Source: Zoroaster sp. YZ-2022
Lineage: Eukaryota > Echinodermata > Asteroidea > Forcipulatida > Zoroasteridae
Length of the DNA: 64,000 nucleotides
Assembly: GCA_029582265.1 (NCBI GenBank)
Contig: CM055828.1
Location: 9,027,902-9,091,901, forward strand
Reading direction: 5' to 3'
The stretch's first letter is position 1, and each line of letters opens with the position of its first letter. Made by a program: the position numbers and the translations under genes. This document shows, piece by piece, positions 49,348 through 63,642 of the stretch. The notes beneath the pieces are model-generated. The model was not told the DNA's origin and did no database searches. It was given only the letters and a program-made list of their open reading frames with translations.

Positions 49348-51628
49348 CTGCATAAAAATTTCAAGTGCTCGACTGACATAGAACAGTTCTTAAGACACGG
49401 GCTTAACCCTACTGGCAAGGCCTAATCAGTGGTGTTTGGATGTTTGATAGGCCGGCTTAATAAGCCGGGCTTATTACCCAAAAGTGAGTCCAATAATGGA
49501 AGCCAGTACCTATTGGGTGTCTTTCACATAATTATATATCCATGTGACGTCGTGACAGGCTATAATTATATCAAACTTGATCTCAAGTTATCTGCAACCA
49601 TTGCAGAGTTGCTGCTGTCGTTCGCCTCCTCTATGATTCCTCTCTCTGCCCCGCCTCCTTATTCTCTTCCCCCACGTGACCCAAGACCTTGGTTTTCTGT
49701 TGTGGGTCTTTTACACAGTGGCCAACGTCATAACTCTTTCGTCATTCTAACGGCTTCTGTTTTCCATAGGCCTATTTCCTCTATTCCCGCTTAATATTTG
49801 ATCACCTGGCTCACAACAAAATGCGCACGAAAAACAACAGTTATTGAACGTAAGTAAACTGTTGACACATTACTGTCTGAAACACATGCGTCATTTACGG
49901 TACGCGTCCATCTTCCTGACAATCTGTGTCCGTTTTTGCGCCAAATTGCCACAAGCGTTTGCCAGGGACTGGACCAGGTGGAGAAGTCTTAACTGTTTAT
50001 GGGTTGGATATCGGGACGGTATAAAAGGATAGGAATTCTCATTTGTTGGAAAGTTTTCTTAGAGGCCGGTCGTCTTCGAATTCTGCGTGCGGTGACATTT
50101 TTTTGAGGAGTTGTTTGCCATATACCATTACTAAGCATTGCAATAGAAGTAACCTTACCGTGAACTAAATCATCTATCCTGAGTAGCAGCCAGTAAAGTA
50201 GACAATAAAGGTATGTCGAATATTTCTTTGTATTGAATATGATATTATTTACCATTAAGGACTGGCTATTCATAGTCGGTGTTTAAGTTTATTACAAACG
50301 GGGACAGGACTGGAGACGGAAAAAACAATTAGTGACGATACGGCTGAAACAACTGCGGAAATTAATGAGCGAAAGAAAGGAAGAGAGCCACGAGAGGGCC
50401 AAGAGGTTAGGGAAGAGCGACACATGCCCAGAGCTAAGATGCATCAACATAGACACAGACATCCATGGGGGGCGGGTGAGGGGAGATTTGCCTGGTTTTA
50501 TAATGTAAACAGGGCGGTAACGAACTGCATAATATTTAGTGGATGTGGAAGCCAATTTGCCGAGCTGACTTCAGCTGCTTTGAAAGTGGAACACCTTCAA
50601 AATCGCTGGATGGTGGGGGGGGGGGGGGGGTATGCATGAGAATTTTTGAGAGGGATGGTAGGCGTGAAAAATGTCCCCCAAGCCTGCTTTGATGGTTTGA
50701 TTTGGTGTTTTATTTGCCACTCAAGGCTCTAAATGCCGACTAAGAAACATATTTTGCGGGGGTGTCGCCCTCCCCCCCCCCCAACACCATCCCTTTGGCT
50801 GAACCAAAACGTCGTGTTTAAATATCAATATTAAACAACAATAAGAGTATAGATCGAATTGTCCACCATTCAAATTTCCAGAACCCAAAATGAGTCATTC
50901 ATAATATTATAATACCCAAATAGATTACTTGGTGTGAGATTGGTGCTGTCAAACAGAGAAACAAGACCTTCGGAAGTGTTTTTTTTTGTTTTGAGAATCA
51001 CACTGGCGAAATATAGTCTGTGTGGCGACTTGTAATGTATAAGGACGCCCTGGTTACGCATGTAATAACCAAATTCATTGTCAAATTGTATTGTTAATTT
51101 ATTATATTGTATATAGCATTGTCTGAGGTCCTATCATTTGTAAGTCAAGTGAATTTATTGCCCATAACGTTTGGTTCGAATTTAAGACTTAGTACAAATC
51201 CTACATTGTCTGCTATGGAAATGAATACCGCTTTCAATTGACTAGTGTTGTGAAGACAAACATCCAATTTCTCCCACGTATTGACCGATTTAGCTGAAAG
51301 ATTCACAGTGTTTGTTTTTTAATGTTTATCTTTTTGTCAACATTACCAATCTTTACACCTTACATTTAAAACAAGTGATTTTGTTTTATTCGTTTCTATT
51401 TTTCTTTCCTAAGAAACACGCAGAACAATAATGAGCAGAAATGTTCACTAATTTTATATTCAACAGCAATTGTCCAAACCGTCACACTGTTTTATATTGC
51501 ATGAGACGTGCTTCATCCGTTCACATGATGTAAACAAAATAAATGATAAATGATTGAACAATCATCTGAATTTTTAATTTGTTTTTACTTTCTCGTGTAC
51601 AAACAAATTGATTGTTATCTAACTCCAT
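49348..51628. other. No gene seen
   Basis: Unique sequence with a poly-G tract at 50618-50630 and a poly-C tract at 50775. Weak open stretches only. Confidence 0.45.
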
Positions 51629-51678
51629 AAGGCATTTGAAATAATGACTTATGCATAAGTAATTATTTCAAATGCCTT
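51629..51678. repeat. 50-bp near-perfect palindrome
   Basis: AAGGCATTTGAAATAATGAC and the following TTATG are mirrored by CATAAG and its continuation; 24 of 25 positions pair with no loop. It could be a transcription-attenuating hairpin or a tiny MITE relic. Confidence 0.93.
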
Positions 51679-52360
51679 ACCAGGTATATATTTATATCAC
51701 GATTTCTTATGTGTTCTTATATATAATTGACGTCAATACAACACTAATTTGGTCACAGAAGCGGATTCATAGCACTCTAGTGCAAAGCAAAGCATGATGT
51801 CTGACTTGGCAATGTTTCCACCTGATGTTGACTCCCACAAAAAAGGGCATGGAACTTTCCTCAACATTGTTACAAACTAAGTGTCCAGTATACGTAAAGG
51901 CTAAATGCAATAATGGGTTCAATTAAATTGTGAGGTCTTAAAACCGTACAAATAAGAAACATTCGTGAAACATTAATGGTACAGACAAAGACTGTGTTAT
52001 GCCTACATTAGCGTAAAGCCCAGGGGATATGTGTGTGTGTGTGTGTGTGGGGGGGGGGGGGTTGAGCAAACTATTCGGTTACACATATTTCAGGCCAAGA
52101 ACCTGAGGTGTTACGTTTGCAAAATTAGCATTGGTCTTATCATCATTATATAAAAGTATCCGAACAAAACATTTGTCAGAAGTTCCAACATTTTACCAAA
52201 ATTGACCCAGAATTTTCCAAAATAAAATGTTGTTTCAAATGTTCTCTCTCTCAAAAAACAACAACAACAATAATACTTTAATTATATTCAAACTGTAGTT
52301 GAGTGGATATAGGTGTTTATTGCTGGGGTGGTCTCCAAAAGAAAACCATAGAGACTGATA
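51679..52360. other. No gene seen; (GT)n-poly-G tract
   Basis: Contains GTGTGTGT followed by a run of G at about 52030-52061. Otherwise featureless. Confidence 0.5.
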
Positions 52361-52980
52361 CAATGTACATGTAGTCCTAACCTTACTGAGACTGATACAA
52401 TGTACATGTAGTCCTAACCTTACTGAGACTGATACAATGTACATGTAGTCCTAACCTTACTGAGACTGATACAATGTACATGTAGTCCTAACTCACTGAG
52501 ACTGATACAATGTACATGTAGTCCTAACCTTACTGAGACTGATACAATGTACATGTAGTCCTAACCTTACTGAGACTGATACAATGTACATGTAGTCCTA
52601 ACCTTACTGAGACTGATACAATGTACATGTAGTCCTAACCTTACTGAGACTGATACAATGTACATGTAGTCCTAACCTTACTGAGACTGATACAATGTAC
52701 ATGTAGTCCTAACCTTACTGAGACTGATACAATGTACATGTAGTCCTAACCTTACTGAGACTGATACAATGTACATGTAGTCCTAACCTTACTGAGACTG
52801 ATACAATGTACATGTAGTCCTAACCTTACTGAGACTGATACAATGTACATATAGTCCTAACCTTACTGAGACTGATACAATGTACATATAGTCCTAACCT
52901 TACTGAGACTAATACAATGTACATGTAGTCCTAACCTTACTGAGACTGATACAATGTACATATAGTCCTAATCTTACTGA
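52361..52980. repeat. 37-bp minisatellite array (~17 copies)
   Basis: The unit is GAGACTGATACAATGTACAT, then GTAGTCCTAACCTTACT. Copies are nearly identical; one unit lacks CT and several late units have ACATATAG instead of ACATGTAG. Confidence 0.97.
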
Positions 52981-55550
52981 TCGTAACTCTTCACAAAAGG
53001 CCGGAAAGAACCATGTAACAGTCACACGAACGCCATTTAAAGATAAAGTGATGCAAAAAAACAAAACAAAAAACAAACAAACAAACACCCCAACACCCCA
53101 ACAAACAAACAGAAACAACATTGTCGAATTGTAATGTGTAATTTTGTCTGAGGTGCTGTCACTTTTATGCAAAATTTAAATAATCATGAAAGTAAAAATG
53201 TAGGAGTGAGTTAACGACGCAACGTATGTTGAGATTACTAACAGTGGCTTGGGGAATATCTACTTATATACATTCTAAATCTTTGAAATGTCAACCCATT
53301 CCTGCAGATGCTGTTTATTAACAAACTGTATATACGGGTCTTTTGGTTGTTAATCTTGGTGAGACGTGACATGACCTCGTTTATGTGTGTAGGCCTATAA
53401 TGTGTATTAACTCCGCCTGGGTCTAGGATGCTTTTTAAATAGTTGTTGTTTTAAATTTTCTTCTTTTCTGATACCTTTTCCATCAAGTATAGTTTTTAGC
53501 TTTGTCAGGGGCGATTTGAATAAAATACAAGAAAATATTAACTCCTCATACACGAATAAGAAATGAATAAGGAATTGAATATTATTGTTTTTCAATGGCA
53601 TACTGACGATGACGTATAACAAAACTAGCGCTAGGAAACCCAATAACATCACACCACAGCCAGCTAGGAAGCGACAAATCAAACACCAAAAACCCACGGT
53701 TAATTTTTCGAGAACGGACAAGTCATTACTAATATCACACGAGTGAAGGTCCGGCCAGAAACCACCTTAGCATGGTGTTATACAATAATTCGCGCATTTC
53801 AAGATCTATCGTACGTTATACATGTAGGCCTACAACTCGCACTTCCCGCCCGCACAATAACGGAAAAGCGAAAATTGTATCGCGGCTTGGCATTTTCATA
53901 GACTTGTCTCCGTCTACCACGTGGTGTGACAGATGAATATTTTGTGCAAATGCGCGTCACTTTTAAAATTCAAAAATGGAAATAAACTAAAGCAAAAACC
54001 AGCAAAGTTTTCGGAAATTATGTTTCCATGTACGTAGATAGTTTTGCATAAAATATAAAAGCCCATATATAAAAACAGGTTAGCCTACGGTTACAGAAAA
54101 CAACTTTGTGAAATTTTCAGTTCAATTATTGGTCCACATTTTTGTGAAAAAAGTGCAATGAGTATGTGTACTATTCTCACAAAGTTCAGTGTAAAATTAC
54201 AAGGAAACATTGATCAAATGGCAGATTTGTATTCACAAGGTAAATATAATTTGACTAATTTCAAAAGTTATACATTTATTACCATCATCAACTATAACAC
54301 AACACCAAGTATGTCTAGATGAGAAAATCTTGTATCGTTAATTGTTTTTTTTGTATGACTCGTGACTCAGACTCGGACTTGAATCCGACTTGAGTCACTT
54401 TTTAGTGACTTGGACTCAGACTCGACATTCGTGACTCAAGACTCGAACTCGGACTCGACACTTCGGACTCGGACTCGGATTCGAGGACTCGTATACAAGT
54501 CTGTCAATACCCCGTATATTGGCCTATGTCTCAGACCACATGCCATATAGCAACAGGCATAGCTAAACACTGACCAAGCTTAGTGAAAAACAAACTGTTG
54601 CAAACAAACATAGTAACCTATGTCCGGTATTAAATGTAAAAACAAGTAAGTTTTGGAATACAATCTTGGCAACACGGCTTAAAAAGGGTTTGATAAAATA
54701 CTAATTATTAAAATGACTATTATTTTGATGTTTTTCCTTAAAATGACTGTTGCCTTTTTGAAATTAATGTTGACAAAGACAAATTACGTCATCAAAGTTT
54801 TGACATAAGAATGTGTACAAATGAGATTGTGCATTATGGATTGTGCATCTAACAGTATTCAATGTGACAATTTAATTCTAATGTGACTAAAATGTTGACC
54901 GACTGAAGACATTATAATATTGGCATAGGAATATTAATGTATTACAAGTATATTATATTGAATTTATGCAAATGAGGGAGCTATCCACATCAATTTATAT
55001 ATTTAGACATACAAGAGGTCGCATGACTATAAAAAAATACACTCAAAATAATTGAAAATGTATCATTTGTTTTCATCTCAGGGGGCGAGATTAGAACTAA
55101 GCTAGATTGTCACATTGCTGTTCATGTATTGTGCACACAGGAATAACATACACAGCGCATGTTGTACATCTTAGACTATGTTAGCGAACATACGGGCAAC
55201 AGTGATAGTTAGATCTTTAGAATATTTCCATGGTTTCCAAGATGCTAAACAAAAGGAGGCCTTTAGACCTAACTAACAAGCATATTAGTAATTTCAGAGG
55301 GTAATGAATTTCCGTTTTTAGTGAAACTAGTTTTTAAATTAAAAAGTGCAATTAGCCTAAGGGGAAGATAGGCTCCAAACAAGAACTGGGACCACACGGC
55401 AAAAAAGAAAAGTGTTACGGTGAATCTACACGCATTGCGAAAAAGGAGACTATTCCATCTCACCTGCCAATGGCATCCGCCCCTTTCCCATCGCTGAGTA
55501 CAACTGGGTTTTGAAGTTTTGAACTTAACAACGTGAGCATTTCCCGAATG
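52981..55550. other. No gene seen; GACTCG-rich patch
   Basis: At 54356-54505 there is a cluster of GACTCG, GACTTG and GGACTCGGACTCGGA words in both orientations, like a known style of dispersed low-complexity repeat. Elsewhere nothing could be supported. Confidence 0.5.
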
Positions 55551-55652
55551 ATTATGCTGGTTCACTCTATAGTAACTTGAAGTCATTCCTGCACAATGGA
55601 TTATGCTGGTTCACTCTAGCCTATAGTAACTTGAAGTCATTCCTGTACGATG
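55551..55652. repeat. ~50-bp tandem duplication
   Basis: ATTATGCTGGTTCACTCTA through GAAGTCATTCCTG is present twice; the second copy has a 4-bp GCCT insertion. Confidence 0.92.
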
Positions 55653-58624
55653 GTGGGCAATTATGACTTGGGGTTACAACACAAGTCATGATTTAAAACA
55701 ATTCTCATACCTCCGTGCATGAACTTCAACCAATGGCTTGCAGTTGTTTCACACTAGAACGGCTCCTAGATTGAACCATACGCATGGAAGAATATGCATG
55801 AAAGAATCAAGCGATTTTTTAGTCAAATTCGTTTAGTTTTATATAAAATCACAGATAGAAGATGCAAGCGCGTCTCATTTTACTGCAAAGTCTGGCTGGA
55901 CTTATTAGCTAGTTTATTATATTTTGTTCAGTAACAATGTTTACACATTATTTGTGTTGGTTAATTTTTCTTTGACTCGTGATTTCCTCTCGCGAATTCA
56001 CTGTATGGTATAACCCTTTCAACGTTTAGGGAAGGTACAACATTGTCAATGACCAGAATTATTATCTAAAACATACTTGGTGTAAAGTATCAATCATCAT
56101 GAGAAAGGATTCTGTCTGAAGTGTTTTCATCTTAGAGAAAACAGAAATTGTATTGTCGAATTTACACAAAGTTTCCGGTTAAAGATTTTTCATTGGGTTC
56201 TGGAAAACGTGAGCACTTTTTGTGAAACAAGTTTTACTGGTTAGTAAGTTGTAAATCCGTGTCGAAATGTGAGGGATGATATTGAAATTTGTTTGCATTT
56301 ATGTACTGGATTTTGAACGTCGCTCAACGGGGAGGTACCCCACCCCCAAACACCGCAAAAAACACCACTTTATGTACCATTTCTCTTCTCTCTTTGTGTT
56401 TTTTGTGTTTTTTGTTTACCAATTTATTTTTTAAATCGGCACGACAAATGGTGGTTCAACACCCATGGTTACGCCACTGGCGCACAACCAATCAGAAAAC
56501 CAACGGCTAACATAAAGATGACACACAAATAGGACAAAGAAACAAACAGATAAAAAACGTTAAAACAAACCAAATTTCCCCCCTATTTTGCACTAATTAT
56601 TCGCTTATTATAGCCTATTATTATTTTTTACCGCACAACAAATTTTGTGGGGATGATCCTATGGACCATCCCCCCGGGCCAAAAAGTTGGGGGTAGGCCT
56701 GTGTATCCCCTCCATCCCCCCGGAATTTATAGAGTATAAAACAAGAGGGATACAATTAACGTACATTATCAAATAGAAATGTTGTACACTAACTTTTTTC
56801 CCTTAAATAATTTAAAATCAATTTGTTTTGCCTCTGAAAATTTTGGTAACATAAAAAGTACGTTTCTACGGAAAGCATGGAAAAACATAGGCCTATAGTA
56901 ACCTATACTGTCCTAAACCAAAATCATCTACCTACTGAAATAACAGAAACAGTTGAATTTTACGTCATTGGATACGTCATTGGGATATATGTTTGATAAC
57001 AGATTTATTCACACTAATCCACATGATCAACGCAGTGTAAAAACGTCTGATCAGTAAAATTAAAAAGTCCAACAGTGACACGGCACGAGCTTGAAAAGCA
57101 CCGTCAAAAATAACATATAGTTAATCACATGATTTGGAATGAAAGGAAACAAAAGTCATTGCACAGCCGTGCCGATCCCAACCCTTACGGCCATTGCCCG
57201 AACCTTACACTCCCGAGTCAGCTGAGTTGCAGGACTTGACAAAAAAAAGATGTTAAGCTATAACAAGCAATTACAAACAACGGGACGTTTGGAATATCGA
57301 GTAACGGGCGAAAGTTCTTCCACTGTGTTTATCTTAGGCGAGTTGACCAATATTATGAACACCACCGATGTAGTTTTTAACACCACACTTTTCACAGTGT
57401 ACAACCAGTAGTCATTTGTATAGTTATACGAGACAATAGTTAGATTAACCAATTAGACATTGCTTAGATAAACAAGAACCTAACTAATTTCGTGATTCAT
57501 ATCTATAGTTAAATTAACCAATACAATCGGGATTAGGTACATATCTACCAGCGATTGGTTGTTTTACCCGGTGTAAAGTTTAGGCTTCATTACACACACA
57601 CACATACTCTTGTCAGTTGATTGGTGGAATGCACATTACGAGTTATCAACTAATTTTCCCATGTACAATAATTAAAACAAGTATATCAGGCCTATATCTT
57701 GTCATTCAAGCGACGGATCGGATTAACGATGTTGGCCTCATAACGTTATTTTGAGGAATGAGCTAGTTTGAATCCTTTTAGGCCTAAACTGAATTGATCA
57801 TGCATGCTATTAAAGCAAATGTATTGGCGTTTGTGTCAGTTTCAGACAAATGACAAAGATCTATGTGTGAGTTATATAAAACAAAACATTGCCGGTAATT
57901 TGGTAACATTTATCTGGTGTAAAGATGATAATGGTATCAGACATCCCTTGAATTATATCTCAGGTGCTATCGTTTTGGTCAAATTTGTGAATTAATTTCC
58001 AAAAGGAATTTCTGTCATCTGAAGACAGACATTCCATGTTGAACGAACAGTCTGAATGTATTTACTTTGAATTCGTGCAATGGGAAGATATATCACAAGG
58101 TAGAATCGTAAGTTTCTTGTATTTTCCCATTGCATTCTGAGGCACTCATAGCATGAAGCTTACTGTACATCAGTGATATTTTTGTTAGTTTGGGGACAGC
58201 TTGAAAGAAATCCTACATTTCAGGGTCGTATAGCCGAAGGGGTGTGACCCAACCTCCAAAAGAAAATAAAAATAAATAATAATAGGCCCTAATAATGATT
58301 TTCAGTACGTCGGCAAATCGAACCTCAGTCTAACGCCCCCCTCGTTCGGCTATTTTTTCAGGGGGATTTTTCAAGCCTACCCCCACCCAACATTTGTCGT
58401 CGCGCTTACGCCTATTCACATCCTCCTCGTAGGACTACAGCGATTTTGGAGGTGTCTAATGTTTTACCGCTGCTGACGTCAGTCGGCCCTGAACATTGGT
58501 TTACGGCCCTGAACATTGGTTTAGAAATGGGTCATGCTTGTGTGATTGTTTGAACACAATGTCAGTGCCCTGTAAATATGAACAGAGGTTTAAACTTTGG
58601 TAGGGTCTTAAGTATTTCTTGGTG
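55653..58624. other. No gene seen
   Basis: Includes a diverged inverted relative (about 57335-57405) of the hairpin region at 48750-48822. No exons, RNA genes or long repeats could be supported. Confidence 0.45.
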
Positions 58625-58628
58625 TTAA

Positions 58629-58823
58629 AGGGACAGTATCGTCACGTCCAGAGCAGACTATCAATAGTGCATGGAATCGGTGTCCTATTTTCATATGGAC
58701 ACATTGACTGCAAATTACTGTAATATGACCATATCATGTGGTATATTATTATCAGTCACCAAGCTAATCTAAAACTAGCACTCTGATTCCATGCCTTGTT
58801 GATCGTGATTATATTGTCCCTTT
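58629..58823. mobile_element. Small MITE with AGGGACA ends and TTAA flanks
   Basis: The left end AGGGACAGTATCGTCACG and the inverse of the right end AAAGGGACAATATAATCACG are TIR-like. An inner ATGGAATC / GATTCCAT pair is also inverted. TTAA occurs at both borders (58625, 58824). 195 bp, no ORF. Confidence 0.65.
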
Positions 58824-58827
58824 TTAA

Positions 58828-61800
58828 GTTAAGTGCACTGACACCTGTACCACAAAGTGACACTCAACTATCCATTGGACAAAATTATTTGAAGAAAACG
58901 GCGTTTGAAGTTGGTCTCTTTTTATTTTTCACTTTGTGGATGCAAATGAACTTTTTAATTATTGAAATAGTTTGTTTTTGACATTTTATTTGTAATAATT
59001 TGCATAGAGAAAACTGTAGAGAAACGGGTTGTTTCTGAGTGTCACCAACGCGCGTTGTGTTGTTAGCACACATTTACAAAAGTGTCACTTCGTGAAAACG
59101 TTCACAGCGAATTGCGTTTGTGTCAGTTCGTGAAACCGAAAATATTCATTTCCACACAAGTTTTGCCTGTCGACTAATTAGTCTAATTAAGACAATAAGA
59201 CACTTCCAGCTTTGAAATTCGTGACATTGTATAGCTTGTGGTAAATATATGAGTCAAAATATGGTAGGGTACCGGTGACACTATGTATTCTTAGAAATTA
59301 TGTAAGTGCTTTCATTCTTAGAAACTGAAAAGGAACTGTTAGGTAAAATATATTTGATCGCAGTAAATCTTACTCGGTTTAAAGTTAATGGTGATATATA
59401 ACATCCCTTGAAACCTCTCTGTCTAAGTTCAAATTAGTAAAACAATTCCACGTTGAAATAACTATGAAGTTCGTGTTTGCCGATCGAAAAAATCTAAAAG
59501 CGTTTTCACTATTTTCTCAAAACTGTGTAAACCATCTTTCACAGGTATACATGTCTCTTTTTGATTCTTATATAAAGAGTACGAGTGGGATGCATTTACA
59601 TACATCTTACCAAGTGTAACGTCCATTTAAATGTGGTTAATAAGTTATAACCCCAAAAAGAAACCGCACAATTATACCGTATCTGTTGGTGTATATTAGC
59701 TACGATGAGGAACTCCCAAATACTACTAATCACGTGTTCCCTTGATTTTTATTGTAAAAAAGGCATTTCCGTGGATTTTAAATATGTTCCTCTCTTTTGC
59801 ATCATTGTTAATATATCCGAAGATAGTACTGATTGATCACTGTTTGCTAACTCTGCTGACAGTCAGCTGCCCTTTACCCGGTGTATGATGGTTACTGGAC
59901 GGTGTGTGCGTACATACACTTTGGAGATTGCCACGCCACCGATGATAATATTTCCGGTGTAACAATGCAGTATAGCTCTACGTAAACCTTGAGTAAAGAT
60001 GCACTCTCAAAGTGCTTGTTCATTAGCTATAGGTTGCGGTTATAGGTTGGGCGCACGTGTACGCAAGTATCATATCTGGGTAATATACGGTACTGCTTAA
60101 AACATTATAAGCTCACGAAAAGCACAACGAGGGTAATTTTTTAAACCTTAAACCTTGATCAGCGGCGCAGAGAAGAAACCGATATAAAACCTACACTTGG
60201 GGAGTGCAGACTGATCTATATATCATCAGACCGCTCTTGTATTGACAACAGTATTGACAACTTAGTCCGACAACCACTTAGTAACAAAATTTAATTTGTT
60301 TGAAATTCAAGAAGCAAATAGCCCACTAGCCTATCTCTCCGACACCTCATACATATGAAAAATATGCCATTATTAATACTTTGGAAAATGGCCTGTTGGA
60401 CTAAAGAGACGTCGGATATATATATATAAACCCTCAACCATTATACTTATATAAGCGATCCATTCGTTCGACAGTCCATTTATCTGATGGTTGGACTTGG
60501 CTGTCAGACCACCCATACTAATTGAACTGTTGTAATGTCGAGTGGTCCACTGTAAAGAAGCAATACAAGAGAAAAGGCGACATCTTATAGCACAGAATAT
60601 GGTAATATCAGTATTTCCAGAAGTCATTTCCCACACTATGCCCATGAAAGTCTTACGACATATCATTAAGAAAACCTTAATTGGCGAAATTGTCACATCT
60701 CTACGCCACTGCAATTTTCAGAGATTAGGCATAGGCCTATAAGATTAATTTCGACTGATACAAAATCACAGAGAAAGATTTTTCATGTCCCAAGATAATA
60801 AGATAATACACCCAGCAGAAAATCACATTTAAAAAAAATTAATTTGTTTGGTGGGATGGGGGGGGGGGGGGTGGGGGGAGTATGCAGGTTTACGCAACAG
60901 CTATTGGTTATTGATCTCGTCCACCAGCCGACCAACACGCACAGCAGCTCGCAAAGTAACACACACCTATATACATGAGGTATAGGTCTGCATGTTGCAA
61001 TCATGGCAATTGCGCATTACGCAAAACACATGGCCTGAAACTTAGCACCTTATTATAATGCACATAGGCTATACAAGATTCTATAATGATGTGCCGATGG
61101 TCGATCCAATTGAGAATAATGCCCATGGGTTTGTCACCATTAGAGCGAGGTTGTATTTAACTAAAGTAGGTTTATCCGAAGGAAATGCAGACACAATTCA
61201 CAATTATGCCTCATTCTTGTGAGTCTGTGAGTTGGCTTAAATGGAAGTTACAACATCGGAAATGTTGCCAAAACTACTATTGGGTTTTAATACACAGGCC
61301 TATATTTTCTTTGGATCAAGAAATGCAACCAAGCATTACAAATTACAACCTGGTGAACCACCTGTGTTTTACCGGCAATTTCTGGAATTTGTTTTGCCTT
61401 TTCACTGGAACATTGATACATTCCTTTTCGAAAGGAAACCATCAATTTTAAATTTCACAAAATACTTGTCAGAAGCTTGGCTTAACAGTAAAAAGTGCAA
61501 CAAAAATATATGACGGGACCCATGCACCATAAATGAATTTGGATGCATATTGACTGGAGAACCATGTCTCTCACGTTTATTTTGAACAAGTAAAATAGCT
61601 ATAGCCTATGTTCCGATAATAAAAAAAAATCCTGGGAATCGATGTTAAAATAGCGAAACGATACATTTTAATGATAAAACTAAGTGCATTGAAGCTTTCA
61701 CAATTTTTAACAGAAACACTTGGAGCAAAATGTTGCCGTTATAAATGTGCAAATGTTTTTGTGTTTTCTCTGAAATATAGAGCACTAATTCAGACAAGAT

Positions 61801-61960
61801 AATTGTTTAGGATGATTGGTATTTGTTATACCAACTTCACGTCAAGTATGCAACTCAACTCCATTCACATTGGTAGCACCTCATGAGGTTAAGGGAAAAC
61901 ATTTATTAATATTACTAATGCTTCATTTACAACAAAGTAACCCCTTCTAAATAGCTTCTA
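58828..61960. other. No gene recognised
   Basis: The longest open stretch (61241-61513, 90 codons, ending NSKKCNKNI) shows no known motif or splice context. TATA-rich tracts lie near 60415 and a poly-G tract near 60850. Confidence 0.4.
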
Positions 61961-61964
61961 GTGA

Positions 61965-62094
<130 letters not shown>

Positions 62095-62883
62095 TATTTG
62101 TCCCAATAATATAACTGTTAAATTTAACGATTTCTGTACATTTTTTTGCCATTGCTCTCTCTGTCGGCGTAATTAATTTGTTGCTTAATGTTGTCTTTTC
62201 CGTCCTAACTTGCTTCAGCGGCCCTCCAGTGGTGTAACGGGGCCGGGGGGATGGGAGGTGTAACAAGGTATAAAATGTTCAGTGGGTTTCTTGTGGTAGG
62301 ATGGCCTTGTAGAGGTGCTGGTCACCTGTTCTATCTTACCACTCACTGGCTTTATTTAAAATGAATTTTTATGTATTTTTTTGGTTGTTTTTTAGGGTTT
62401 TATTTTTATTTTTAATTGATGTAGGCCTAATCTGATTGCCAGAGTAAAATGTAATAAAATAAAATAAATAAAAATAACATGATCGTGTATACGTCATTCT
62501 TTCTGTCACGTACAAACGAAGTGCGCGACTCGTTCAGTTTATTTCGCTACAGAGGCTATTCTGACACCAGAGTGATTTTTACAACCTTGAACTCGGGAAA
62601 AGTAATTTCAAAAATTTCCGGTTGAGCAAAAATGGACTGCATGGGGCGGAAATCTTTTGGTGGTACTATTCCTGGATGGTGCGATGAACAATCATTTGGA
62701 AATAGCAGAGTTGGTGTTGATATCGCATTAATAACACTAATGGTATTAATAACACCTGTCTGATTGTTATGATGGTTATTGGCCTTGTATATTATTGTCA
62801 TCGGCCATTTGGCCACGTGCTGTGCGTGCGCCGGCAATCCATTACCCACCGCCGCTAAATTAAACAACCGCCACTATCGCCTG
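62095..62883. other. No gene seen
   Basis: AT-rich to 62480, then moderately GC-rich approaching the inverted repeat at 62884. A 103-codon minus-strand open stretch (62556-62867) has no features. Confidence 0.45.
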
Positions 62884-63017
62884 AAGATCTGACGTCACGC
62901 TTTGAGGCGCGTGAATTACGCCAGATGCTGGCCGCGGCCGCCATGTTTTCCCCGAGATTCAACTTTGACCTTAGTTGGTAGCTAGCTCGCAAGCCTCGAA
63001 GCGTGACGTCAGATCTT
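62884..63017. promoter_or_regulatory. GC-rich inverted repeat with two TGACGTCA sites
   Basis: AAGATCTGACGTCACGCTT at 62884 is mirrored by AAGCGTGACGTCAGATCTT, ending 63017. Between them lie GGCCGCGGCCGCCATG (YY1-like CCGCCAT) and a run with several CpGs. Two full CRE octamers and a YY1-like word fit a TATA-less promoter; the symmetry fits a small MITE equally well. No adjoining gene was identified. Confidence 0.4.
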
Positions 63018-63155
63018 TAGCACAACCGTATAGTTGTTATTATATATAACTCTATGAGCACAACGTATCCAATGAAATCCCTTGAATGGTATGCCAGGAG
63101 CCTGTCTCTATCCTGGATAGGATAAAGACAGAGGACCAGTCTACCGCCACTATAA

Positions 63156-63638
63156 GGGTGCACTCCACTAAATAGTGAGGAATTCATGCGCCGAGCTGTT
63201 TATCATAAAGTGTATGTCCTCAAATTTTTCTGAAAAACAAAGATTTGAGGCCCATACATTTGATGAATTGTATAAAAATGGCCCAATATCACAACCTGGG
63301 ATCCTTGACTTCCAACTGTGAGTATTTTGGATACACTAGGCCCTGAAAAAGTGGTCCTACTTTGATTTCAAGTGTAAGGCCTTTTTCCAAAATGGCTGCT
63401 TTTCAGTGTGGTCGTTTTCACTACTGTAGAGGGTGGTTTTCATTGGGATGAGAATAACTCCCTGGAAACCTGGACTTTAGACAGTAAATAGAGAAGAAAA
63501 TAAAAGGTTATATATATCGATCAATATTTTTTCTTTTGGTTTTAAAAACTGTGGGATTTTTAAATATTTTGTAACGATTTTTCAATATTTTGTGTTTAAC
63601 ACTGTTTACTATGGGAGTTTATTTAGTGGGGTGCACCC
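63156..63638. mobile_element. MITE with GGGTGCAC ends
   Basis: The left end GGGTGCACTCCACTAAATA and the inverse of the right end GGGTGCACCCCACTAAATA form TIRs. ATAA flanks both sides (63152-63155, 63639-63642). 483 bp, no ORF. Confidence 0.75.
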
Positions 63639-63642
63639 ATAA

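Noticed and set aside
61185..61513. Overlapping 88- and 90-codon frames
   Set aside because: Composition is not absurd, but no motif, splice site or neighbour supports a gene.
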